NCBI RefSeq assembly: GCF_003664035.1
Contig: NZ_RCCK01000010.1
Coordinates: 806,001-870,000, forward strand
From: Pedobacter alluvionis
GTDB taxonomy: Bacteria > Bacteroidota > Bacteroidia > Sphingobacteriales > Sphingobacteriaceae
Length of the DNA: 64,000 nt
Direction: 5' to 3'
Below are positions 6,973 through 14,690 of the stretch, in pieces; within the stretch, counting starts at the first letter, position 1; every line of letters starts with the position of its first letter. Both the position numbers and the translations under genes were made by a program. Below the pieces are notes generated by a model. The model was not told the origin of the DNA, did not search any database, and worked only from the letters and a program-made list of their open reading frames with translations.

Positions 6973-9024
6973 ATGAATTTCCTTTATCCGGGCTTTCTTT
7001 TCGCACTAATATCGGCTGCCATCCCGGTTATCATTCATTTATTCAATTTCAGAAAATTTAAAAAGGTTTATTTCTCTAATGTTCAGCTTTTAAAAGAAGT
7101 AGAGCAACAAAATTCTTCCAAAGAAAAACTTAAAAACCTGCTTATTCTTATATCGCGGATTTTGGCGATCATCTTTTTGGTGCTGGCATTTGCTCAACCC
7201 TATATTCCGGCGCACAACCAAAAAACTACTGCTTTAAAGAATATAGTGAGTATTTATATCGATAATTCATACAGTATGGAGGCCGTTAATAAAGATGGCA
7301 ATCTGCTCGACGAAGCCAAACGCAGGGCAAAAGAACTGATTAAAGGTTTCGGTATGAACGATCGTTTTCAGCTTTTAACGAATGATTTCCAAGGGAAACA
7401 CCAACGCTTGTTAAATGAGGAAGCATTTTTAAAGGCACTGGATGATGTAAAAATCTCGGCTGCCAATCGCAATCTCCAGCAGATATTAAACAGGCAAAGC
7501 AATGTTTTAACCGGAGGCGAAAATAAATACAGCTTTCTAATTTCTGATTTTCAGAAAAATATTTCATCCACAAAAAAACTCGAAACCAAAGCCGATATTC
7601 AGTATTCATTTTTGAAATTGAATGCCAATACCTTACCCAATGTTGCGGTAGATAGCGTTTGGACACTTTCTCCAAACCATCAGCCTGGCACGAATGAACG
7701 TTTGGTGATACAGTTAAAAAATTATTCTGAGGAAGAAGCAAAAAATATCCCGCTAAAATTAAGCATCAACAACCAGCAAAAAGGATTAGGCGCTGTAACC
7801 ATTCCTGCAGGTAAAACTATTAAGGATACCCTAGATTTCTCAGGACTTAATGCAGGCTGGCAAAAAGGCATGGTTACCATCAAAGATTTTCCGGTAACTT
7901 TTGATGATACACTATCTTTCAGTTTTAAAGTAGATCAAAATTTCCCGGTTTTAAGCATTAATGGTACTAATGTTGGTAATTATATTAAAGCATTATTCGC
8001 AGCCGATGCTTATTATAAACTTACCGAAAACACCGAGAGTAATATAAGCTATAGCAATTTTGCCAATTATGGTTTGATTGTATTGAATGGATTGAAAAAC
8101 CCTTCAACCGGTTTGGCGCAACAACTTAAAAATTATCTCAATGCGGGTGGCACAGTAGTGCTTTTTCCTGATCTCGATGCCGATATCCAGGGATACAACT
8201 CATTTTTAAGTGCATTATCGCTTCCAACAATCAAGTCGCTCAATACCACAGCTACAAAAGTTGACCAGATTGACCTTCAAAATCCTATTTTTAAGACTGT
8301 GTTTGAGGAAATCCCTAAAAATTTAGATCTTCCCTCAGTTTCACGTTATTATTCCTTTATAGAAAAAAATAGCTCCAATAAAGAGGATATCATGTCTTTA
8401 CCTGGCAAGAAATCTTTTTTCTCTAAATACGGTTTAGGCAACGGCCAGGTATATTTATCTGCTTCTGGTTTAAATGCAAATGATGGTAATTTGGCCCGTC
8501 ACCCGGTTTTTGTTCCGTTAATTTACCGTTTGGCACTGAGCGGAGGTAATGAAACTCCATTGTATTACAATCTGGGCAATGATAATGCATTAGCCAGTAG
8601 AAAGATTACTTTGGGTAAAAACCAGACTTTAAAAATCACTACCGACCATTTCGAAGCGATTCCTGAAATCCGTCAGGCAGATGGAAAAACATTGATTTAT
8701 ATTGCCGATCAGATTAAAAATGCTGGTTTTTACAACCTAAAACGTGCAGATTCGTTGCTTGCTGTTTATAGTTTTAACAATGGCAGAACCGAATCTGATA
8801 TGCACTATTTAAGCAAAACAGAACTTGAGCAATTAGCTGGTAAAAGTAATCTGAAAATATTCGATACCGATAAAGATGCCGTTAAATTAATTGCCGGCGA
8901 CAATAAAATCGGGCAGACTTTATGGAAACTTTGTCTAATTTTGTCGCTGATTTTTATTGCAGCAGAAATTTTACTCATCCGATTTTTTAACAACAAAAAA
9001 AAACAATATGAATCTCCTGGTTAA
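6973..9024 (+). CDS. BatA-type membrane protein with von Willebrand-like domain
   Basis: 683 residues. The N-terminus FLYPGFLFALISAAIPVIIH plus a second membrane segment near residues 55-75 is the BatA double-transmembrane domain found across Bacteroidota. A von Willebrand-type segment starts near residue 90 (YIDNSYSMEA, with the DxSxS metal-site pattern). A long extracytoplasmic part follows, and a last membrane segment lies near 655-672 before a basic tail. Bat proteins are linked to stress tolerance and to MoxR ATPase systems, but no moxR is nearby, so this is a stand-alone member of unknown role. It overlaps the next gene by 17 bases. Confidence 0.85.
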   Translation: MNFLYPGFLFALISAAIPVIIHLFNFRKFKKVYFSNVQLLKEVEQQNSSKEKLKNLLILISRILAIIFLVLAFAQPYIPAHNQKTTALKNIVSIYIDNSYSMEAVNKDGNLLDEAKRRAKELIKGFGMNDRFQLLTNDFQGKHQRLLNEEAFLKALDDVKISAANRNLQQILNRQSNVLTGGENKYSFLISDFQKNISSTKKLETKADIQYSFLKLNANTLPNVAVDSVWTLSPNHQPGTNERLVIQLKNYSEEEAKNIPLKLSINNQQKGLGAVTIPAGKTIKDTLDFSGLNAGWQKGMVTIKDFPVTFDDTLSFSFKVDQNFPVLSINGTNVGNYIKALFAADAYYKLTENTESNISYSNFANYGLIVLNGLKNPSTGLAQQLKNYLNAGGTVVLFPDLDADIQGYNSFLSALSLPTIKSLNTTATKVDQIDLQNPIFKTVFEEIPKNLDLPSVSRYYSFIEKNSSNKEDIMSLPGKKSFFSKYGLGNGQVYLSASGLNANDGNLARHPVFVPLIYRLALSGGNETPLYYNLGNDNALASRKITLGKNQTLKITTDHFEAIPEIRQADGKTLIYIADQIKNAGFYNLKRADSLLAVYSFNNGRTESDMHYLSKTELEQLAGKSNLKIFDTDKDAVKLIAGDNKIGQTLWKLCLILSLIFIAAEILLIRFFNNKKKQYESPG

Positions 9025-10264
9025 AAATGTAACCGTTGCCGATCCGCAAAGTAAATTCAATAGTCAACAATGCGATGTCAGGGTAGAAAATGGTAAAATT
9101 AAAAACATAGGTAAATTAACTGCCGATAAAAATGAAACCGTTTTCGATGCTCATGGTGCTTTTTTAACACCAGGGTTTTTCGATTTAAACTGTATAGCAG
9201 GCGATCCGGGTTTCGAAACGAAGGAAGATATTCAAACGCTAACGGCAACCGCAAAAGCAGGCGGTTTTACCGGATTGGCCTTATTACCACAAACCAGCCC
9301 GGTTGTACAGTCAAAATCCCAGGTAGAATATATTATTAACAAAGCCAAAAATAATTTGGTTGATGTTTTGCCTGTTGGTGCCATTAGTCAGAATCGCGAA
9401 GCAAAAGAACTTGCTGAATTATTCGATATGCAACAAGCAGGCGCTGTAGCTTTCTCTGATGGAGATAAAGCTTTGCAGGATGATGGTTTTATGAGCCGCG
9501 CCTTGCAGTATGCAAAAGGGTTCGATGCGCTGTTAATGGTTTATCCCGAAAATAAATCGATCGCAGGTAAATCGCAGATTAATGAAAGTAAAAATTCTGT
9601 GTTGTTGGGGATGAAAGGTTTACCGGCACTGGCTGAAGAAATGCATATTGCCCGCGATATTTTCCTGGCATCTTATAATGAAACTAAAATCCACATCAGC
9701 AATATTTCGACTGCAGGGGCTGTAGCTTTGATCCGTAAGGCAAAGAAAGATGGTGTTCAGGTTTCATGCGATGTAACGGCACATCATCTGGTATTTACAG
9801 AAGAGCTTTTAAGCGATTTTGATAGTAATTATAAGGTTAAGCCACCATTGCGTGGAAAAGCTGATGTAAAAGCATTAATTGCAGGTTTAAAAGATGGAAC
9901 CATCGATGCCATTACTTCTCAGCACCGTCCGGAAGAAATCGAATTTAAAAATGTAGAGTTCGAAATTGCCCACTACGGCATTATTGCTTTACAAACCGTA
10001 TTGCCACTTTTATTAAAAGCCGGACTGGATGTTGCTTTAATTGCAGAGAAATTGGCCATTAATCCGCGTAAATTATTAAATTTAGCTGTTGCGGTAATAG
10101 AAGAAGGATCAGAAGCCAACTTTACAGTTTTTAATACAGCCGAAAAATGGTTGTATAATTCCGCCAGCAACCACTCAAAATCGGCAAATAGTCCGTTATT
10201 GGGTACCGAGCTTACAGGGAAAGTAACTTTGGTTTATAATAATAATCAGTACTGGGAGAATTAA
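9008..10264 (+). CDS. Dihydroorotase-like amidohydrolase, probably non-catalytic
   Basis: 418 residues from ATG 9008; a TTG at 8957 in the same frame lies deeper in the previous gene. The fold is that of PyrC/PyrX: PGFFDL near residue 54, GFETKEDI, GGFTG and VKPPLRGK are recognisable. The metal-binding HxH expected just after PGFxD is replaced by N-C-I, and the catalytic Asp segment (normally DHAPH) reads SQHRPE. The zinc site of working dihydroorotase is therefore lost. Such pseudo-dihydroorotases partner aspartate transcarbamoylase in some bacteria; whether that applies here is inference, as pyrB is not in the window. The 17-base overlap with the BatA-type gene suggests translational coupling. 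Confidence 0.85.
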   Translation: MNLLVKNVTVADPQSKFNSQQCDVRVENGKIKNIGKLTADKNETVFDAHGAFLTPGFFDLNCIAGDPGFETKEDIQTLTATAKAGGFTGLALLPQTSPVVQSKSQVEYIINKAKNNLVDVLPVGAISQNREAKELAELFDMQQAGAVAFSDGDKALQDDGFMSRALQYAKGFDALLMVYPENKSIAGKSQINESKNSVLLGMKGLPALAEEMHIARDIFLASYNETKIHISNISTAGAVALIRKAKKDGVQVSCDVTAHHLVFTEELLSDFDSNYKVKPPLRGKADVKALIAGLKDGTIDAITSQHRPEEIEFKNVEFEIAHYGIIALQTVLPLLLKAGLDVALIAEKLAINPRKLLNLAVAVIEEGSEANFTVFNTAEKWLYNSASNHSKSANSPLLGTELTGKVTLVYNNNQYWEN

Positions 10265-10441
10265 GGTTGAAGGTTAGAAAGTTGAGGGCATAAGGTTCTT
10301 AACCATGTCTCAAAAGATAGTAGTTCAAAAAAATATTGATAAATTAACAGGTTATAAGAATTTAAAGACTAAAGAAATAAATTACAATTTTGTTGTTCAG
10401 GTCATACAACTTATCATCCTAAAATCCTAAAAATCTTAATC

Positions 10442-11110
10442 ATGGATAACAGAGTAAAAAAAGCACTAAGTGCAGCCATTAACAAATATGCTGAAGTTTC
10501 AGCTACTAATGTAGAAGGCTTTGAAACAGAGTTATTGGCTGCTTTTGAGCTTGATGTTAACTTTTTAGATAAAGCTACGGCTTTCGATGCGGTTTTCGAT
10601 TCTCACCCAAAATTTGAAGAATTACGTGAAGTGTTTTTTGATTTATTGATGGTGAATTTCTTTAGCAGTGACGTACAGAAACTGGAAGACGATTACTTAG
10701 AAAGTGATGAATGGGCAAACATTGAAGAAGAAACTATTGACAGAGGAACCGAACTCTTAAATCTTTTACTTTACATTAAAGAGTGTAAGGACGAGGATTT
10801 AGATCCTGAATTGGGCGATTTCTTAAAAGAATTTTTATTGGTAGAAGACGATGAGTTTCAGGATGAATTTGAAATTTACGAAGAACTGATCAGTAACCAA
10901 CAGCTGCCTGAAAGTAATGTTGAGGAAATTTGCAAAACAGCGATCAAGTTAAATATTAGTGAAGAAATGCAGGAACTGTTTGTGCCGTTTATGGTTTTCT
11001 TCCTGGATGTAGACGGTAGCAAAGAAACCGAAAAAGAATTAATTCAGTTTAGCAGTAACAAAGCTTTTGATGCTGCATCTTATACATTGATTACAACAAT
11101 TAATAACTAA
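10442..11110 (+). CDS. Acidic hypothetical protein
   Basis: 222 residues, strongly acidic (many Glu/Asp, for example KECKDEDLDPELGDFLKEF), with predicted helices throughout and no signal peptide or membrane segment. I do not recognise the family. It begins 177 bases after the dihydroorotase-like gene and ends 16 bases before the DUF4199 gene, so it probably forms a two-gene unit with it. The ATG at 10443 is preceded by AAATCTTAATC without a clear ribosome binding site, as is common in this phylum. Confidence 0.75.
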   Translation: MDNRVKKALSAAINKYAEVSATNVEGFETELLAAFELDVNFLDKATAFDAVFDSHPKFEELREVFFDLLMVNFFSSDVQKLEDDYLESDEWANIEEETIDRGTELLNLLLYIKECKDEDLDPELGDFLKEFLLVEDDEFQDEFEIYEELISNQQLPESNVEEICKTAIKLNISEEMQELFVPFMVFFLDVDGSKETEKELIQFSSNKAFDAASYTLITTINN

Positions 11111-11126
11111 ACTAAAATTTAAAATC

Positions 11127-11696
11127 ATGGACAAAAGTGCTCTTATTTCCAAATTATCGCTTAAAAATGGATTTATGCTTGCTGCGGTTTCTATAGTATT
11201 ATCGTTAACCCTGCATTTTATCGATCCGGTATTAGTATACACCAGTTTTATTGCCCAGGTAGGCATATTTGTGTTGTTTATTGCGCTACTGGTTGTTGTA
11301 GGGATTAATATACGTAAAGAAATAGGTGGTTTTTGGACGTTTGGTGAAGCTTTTAAAGCTTTTTTAATTATTTCCCTTATTTTGGCCTTAACTGCAACAC
11401 TTTATAACGTTGTACTCATGAAATTGATTGATCCTGATCTTCCTGCAAAAGCAGCTGCAGCAATTGGAGATGCACAGCGTGCAATGATGGAAAAATTCGG
11501 TATGGCCAGCGAGCAGATTGATGAAGCAATGGCTAAAGCAGGTAATATGCAAGAGAAGCTTGAGCCTACATTTAAGAATATTTTTACAAGTTTTGGTGTT
11601 TCACTAGCCTTGTATGGCGTTCTTTCTTTAATCCTTTCGGCTATCTTAAAGAAAAAACAACCAGTTGTATTTGATTCATTCCCGAAAGAAGCTTAA
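11127..11696 (+). CDS. DUF4199 family membrane protein
   Basis: 189 residues with four predicted membrane helices, near residues 14-31, 37-60, 75-98 and 155-175. Between the second and third is the RKEIGGFWTFGEAF segment typical of DUF4199, and a soluble stretch of about 55 residues separates the last two helices. The family is almost confined to Bacteroidota and has no known activity. In many genomes it sits directly before a glycosyltransferase of the dolichol-phosphate-mannose type, as here. A terminator follows. Confidence 0.85.
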   Translation: MDKSALISKLSLKNGFMLAAVSIVLSLTLHFIDPVLVYTSFIAQVGIFVLFIALLVVVGINIRKEIGGFWTFGEAFKAFLIISLILALTATLYNVVLMKLIDPDLPAKAAAAIGDAQRAMMEKFGMASEQIDEAMAKAGNMQEKLEPTFKNIFTSFGVSLALYGVLSLILSAILKKKQPVVFDSFPKEA

Positions 11697-11715
11697 TTTC
11701 TTTTATAAAATTTTG

Positions 11716-11762
11716 AACGTGCAGGTTTTATCATTTAATTTGATGAAATTTGCACGTTTTAA
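11716..11762 (+). terminator. Hairpin terminator after the DUF4199 gene
   Basis: Arms AACGTGCA (11716-11723) and TGCACGTT (11751-11758), with further pairing inside, are followed by TTTAATTT. It starts about 20 bases after the DUF4199 stop codon. Confidence 0.7.
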
Positions 11763-11769
11763 TTTAAAC

Positions 11770-11802
11770 AAACCTCGCAGGTTTTTAAAACCTGCGAGGT
11801 TT
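11770..11802. repeat. Perfect 33-base palindrome (AACCTCGCAGG type)
   Basis: Two 16-base arms (AAACCTCGCAGGTTTT and its exact complement) flank a single central T. This repeat type is common between genes in Bacteroidota. It ends 11 bases before the next ATG, so in RNA it would form a strong hairpin over the translation start region. Confidence 0.85.
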
Positions 11803-11813
11803 ATGCTTAAAAA

Positions 11814-12761
11814 ATGGATATATCAGTTGTAGTACCCTTATTTAATGAAGATGAATCTTTGCCGGAATTAACGGCCTGGATTGATAAAGTGATGATTGAT
11901 AATAATTTCAGCTATGAGGTTATTTTGGTTGATGATGGTAGTACCGATAGATCCTGGCAGGTAATTGAAGAATTAAGATCTCAAAACCCTGCTATAAAAG
12001 GCATTAAGTTTAGAAGAAATTACGGTAAATCTGCGGCACTGAACGTTGGTTTCGAAGCCACGCAAGGCAATGTTGTAATTACAATGGATGCCGATTTACA
12101 GGATAGTCCGGATGAAATTCCTGAATTGTACCGTCGCATTAAAGAAGAAAAGCTTGATATTATTTCAGGCTGGAAGAAAAAACGTTACGATCCGATTACC
12201 AAAACAATCCCGACCAAACTCTTCAACGCGGCTACCCGCAAAATGAGCGGTATAGAACTGAATGATTTTAACTGTGGCCTAAAAGCTTACCGTAGCGATG
12301 TAATCAAAACCATTGAAGTTTATGGCGAAATGCACCGGTATATCCCCGTAATTGCCAAATGGGCCGGATTTAGTAAAATAGCCGAGCAGGTGGTAGAACA
12401 CCGTGCACGTAAATATGGTACAACAAAATTTGGTTTCAGCAGGTTTATAAACGGCTTTTTAGATTTACTATCTATTTTCTTCGTGGGTAAATTCGGCAAG
12501 CGCCCTATGCACTTTTTTGGTTCGCTGGGCGTATTGAGTTTCTTTATCGGTATCATTATGGCTTTATACATTTTATTCGAGAAGAAATATTTGATATGGC
12601 AGGGCTTAGCTTACCGTGATGTAACCGATCAGCCTTTGTTTTACTTATCGCTGGTTGCCATTGTGGTCGGTTCGCAGATGTTCCTAGCAGGTTTTATTGC
12701 CGAACTTTTATCGCGTAACGCACCAGAAAGAAATCAATATTTAATCGAGAAGAGGGTATAA
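11814..12761 (+). CDS. Family 2 glycosyltransferase, polyprenyl-phosphate sugar transferase type
   Basis: 315 residues. The GT-A domain starts SVVVPLFNEDESL, with VDDGSTD near residues 38-44, NYGKSAALNVGF near 64-75 and the metal-binding MDADLQDSPDE near 88-98. GMxHRYIP-type and RKYGTTKFG motifs follow, then two C-terminal membrane helices near 225-250 and 270-300. This is the layout of dolichol-phosphate-mannose synthase and ArnC relatives, which load a sugar onto undecaprenyl phosphate at the inner membrane. The sugar cannot be told from the sequence. It leads a run of envelope-type genes. Confidence 0.92.
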   Translation: MDISVVVPLFNEDESLPELTAWIDKVMIDNNFSYEVILVDDGSTDRSWQVIEELRSQNPAIKGIKFRRNYGKSAALNVGFEATQGNVVITMDADLQDSPDEIPELYRRIKEEKLDIISGWKKKRYDPITKTIPTKLFNAATRKMSGIELNDFNCGLKAYRSDVIKTIEVYGEMHRYIPVIAKWAGFSKIAEQVVEHRARKYGTTKFGFSRFINGFLDLLSIFFVGKFGKRPMHFFGSLGVLSFFIGIIMALYILFEKKYLIWQGLAYRDVTDQPLFYLSLVAIVVGSQMFLAGFIAELLSRNAPERNQYLIEKRV

Positions 12762-12815
12762 GGTAAAGGTTTAAGGCGTAAGGTTTATGCGCCCAAACCT
12801 TCAACCTTTTACCTT
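12760..12815. repeat. Imperfect hairpin repeat between the two glycosyltransferase genes
   Basis: AAGGTAAAGGTTT...AAGGTTT at 12760-12786 pairs with AAACCTTCAACCTTTTACCTT at 12795-12815. Related AAGGTTGAAGG sequence lies at 10265-10300 after the dihydroorotase-like gene. It is probably a dispersed repeat and may form a transcript hairpin. Confidence 0.65.
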
Positions 12816-12837
12816 CCACCTTTTTACCTCTATAAGC

Positions 12838-13806
12838 ATGTTTTTCTCCATCATCATTCCACTTTACAATCGTCCACAGGAAATTGACGAATTGTTAAAC
12901 ACCTTAACCAAACAGACTTATTTACAGTTTGAAGTTTTGGTTATTGAAGATGGTTCGAAAAATGATGCAAAGGCAATTGTGGCTTCTTATGCAGATAAAC
13001 TGGATATTAAATATTACTTTAAAGAAAATGCCGGACAGGGTTTTGCCCGTAATTTCGGCTTCGAAAGGGCTACAGGCGATTACTTTGTAATTTTCGATTC
13101 CGATTGTTTAATCCCCGCAAACTATCTCGAAACGGTTAAGAACTATTTGTACGAGCATCATTTAGATGCCTATGGAGGTCCGGATGCGGCGCACGATAGT
13201 TTTACGCCGGTGCAAAAGGCCATCAGTTATGCTATGACATCGCCTTTCACTACTGGCGGAATCCGCGGAAACAAACAACATGTTGGGCAATTTCACCCAC
13301 GCAGTTTTAACATGGGCGTTTCACGTCAGGCCTGGGAAAAGGTGGGTGGCTTCATCCTTACCCGATTGGGTGAAGATATCGAGTATAGCATTCGCATTCA
13401 CGAAAATGGTTTTAAGATCGGCTTGATTCCAGATGCAAAGGTTTACCATAAAAGAAGAACAAGTTTCAGTCAATTTTACAAGCAATTACACTTTTTCGGA
13501 AGGGCAAGGATTAATATTTATAAACATTTTCCAAAAGAATTAAAACCTGTACATTTTTTTCCAGCGCTATTTACATTGGGTTTTGGTTTCACCATTTTGT
13601 GTAACTTTATGTACCCTCCATTGGCATATGTTTGTAACTTCTTCTTATTGATTTACTTTATGTTAATATTTTTTCACTCCTGGTCAGTGAATAAATCGTT
13701 AAAAGTTGCATTTTTGAGCATTATATCTTCATTTATCCAATTAACTGCTTATGGTTTAGGATTTATACAGGATTTATTTAAACGAGTGGTATTTAAACAA
13801 CAATGA
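12838..13806 (+). CDS. Family 2 glycosyltransferase
   Basis: 322 residues from ATG 12838; an upstream in-frame ATG at 12787 lies inside the hairpin repeat and would add residues without homology. Motifs are FSIIIPLYNRPQEID, VIEDGSKNDA, NAGQGFARNFGFE and FDSDCLIP (the DxD site), followed by GGFILTRLGEDIEYSIR. Two or three hydrophobic helices near the C-terminus anchor it in the membrane. It resembles chain-extending glycosyltransferases of polysaccharide or glycolipid synthesis; acceptor and sugar are unknown. Its stop codon overlaps the next start (ATGA). Confidence 0.88.
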   Translation: MFFSIIIPLYNRPQEIDELLNTLTKQTYLQFEVLVIEDGSKNDAKAIVASYADKLDIKYYFKENAGQGFARNFGFERATGDYFVIFDSDCLIPANYLETVKNYLYEHHLDAYGGPDAAHDSFTPVQKAISYAMTSPFTTGGIRGNKQHVGQFHPRSFNMGVSRQAWEKVGGFILTRLGEDIEYSIRIHENGFKIGLIPDAKVYHKRRTSFSQFYKQLHFFGRARINIYKHFPKELKPVHFFPALFTLGFGFTILCNFMYPPLAYVCNFFLLIYFMLIFFHSWSVNKSLKVAFLSIISSFIQLTAYGLGFIQDLFKRVVFKQQ

Positions 13807-14591
13807 TCAATTATTTAAAAGAAAGTACGTTTGCCGTTAATGATGTAATTCAAAAGGCATGGAGCATAACCAAGAAACATTATTTCTCGATTGCTACCTT
13901 ATGTTTTTTGATGTTTATTACGGCTAGTGCATCAAGTTTAATGGCCTTTTTCATTAAGGACGTAAGCAAAGCTTTAAGCGTTATCATGGTAATTATTTTT
14001 GTTTTGCTCTATTTTACCATTAATCTTTCATTGTTTAAGTATATTTTCCATTTAATGGACGATGAAGAAAGCGATGTGAAAATTGTAGATACGCTTCCAA
14101 CCAGGCAACAGATCATCAGGTTTTTGGTTGCTACGCTATACTTTGTAGGTTGCATTCTTGGTGTTTACCTGGTAGTGATCTTAGTTGCCTTTCCTTTTAT
14201 TTACACTGGAATTAATGTGTCAATCGTTAAAAATGTAGCCATATCAGTAGGTATAATTGCTATTTTCATTACCTGGTTAAGAATTTCTTTCTTCCCATTT
14301 TTTATTATTGATAAAGGTGCAACACCATTCGATTCTATAAAATTAAGTTTGGCTACTACTAAAGGAAATTTCACTAAGATCTTATTGCTATTGGTTGTTT
14401 TAGGTGGAGGATATTTAATTTATCTGTTGTTAAACTACCTGCAATGGCCGTTAATCGCTTTCATTGTGAATATTTTAAGTTCATTTATCATTGTTCCGCT
14501 TTCCAGTGTAGCTTTAACTGTTGCATACCGTAAAATTTCGAGCGAATATAAAGGCGATAAGCATCCGGATATTTTACATAATATCGTTTAA
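13803..14591 (+). CDS. Polytopic membrane protein of unknown function
   Basis: 262 residues with about six hydrophobic helices, near 28-52, 58-80, 108-135, 145-168, 195-212 and 218-245. The cytoplasmic patch WLRISFFPFFIIDKGATPFDSIKLS resembles the amphipathic segment of the glycerophosphodiester phosphodiesterase membrane-domain/DUF975-type families, where a large pool of similar proteins has no assigned role. The four-base overlap with the glycosyltransferase gene implies coupled translation and a shared envelope role. Confidence 0.75.
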   Translation: MINYLKESTFAVNDVIQKAWSITKKHYFSIATLCFLMFITASASSLMAFFIKDVSKALSVIMVIIFVLLYFTINLSLFKYIFHLMDDEESDVKIVDTLPTRQQIIRFLVATLYFVGCILGVYLVVILVAFPFIYTGINVSIVKNVAISVGIIAIFITWLRISFFPFFIIDKGATPFDSIKLSLATTKGNFTKILLLLVVLGGGYLIYLLLNYLQWPLIAFIVNILSSFIIVPLSSVALTVAYRKISSEYKGDKHPDILHNIV

Positions 14592-14690
14592 CCCCCAGCC
14601 CCTGAAGGGGAGTTAAAAATCAGATTAAAATTTATGGGAAACGAAAAAAACGGTAGAAAGAAAAAGTCCCCAGGAGGGTGGGGGCTTAAG
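14588..14690. repeat. Inverted-repeat element spanning the GH3-family start codon
   Basis: Left arm CCCCCAGCCCCTGAAGGGGA (about 14590-14609) and right arm TCCCCAGGAGGGTGGGGGCTT (about 14667-14687) are imperfect complements. They match the common Bacteroidota intergenic repeat with CCCTGAAGGGGA arms. The right half lies inside the coding frame of the next gene. Confidence 0.7.

Noticed and set aside
7340..7741. 133-codon minus-strand frame inside the BatA-type gene
   Set aside because: It is the complement of a clearly coding region, with no homology or start context of its own.
12787..12837. Upstream start for the second glycosyltransferase
   Set aside because: The added 17 residues come from the AAACCTTCAACC repeat, and the conserved domain begins directly after ATG 12838.
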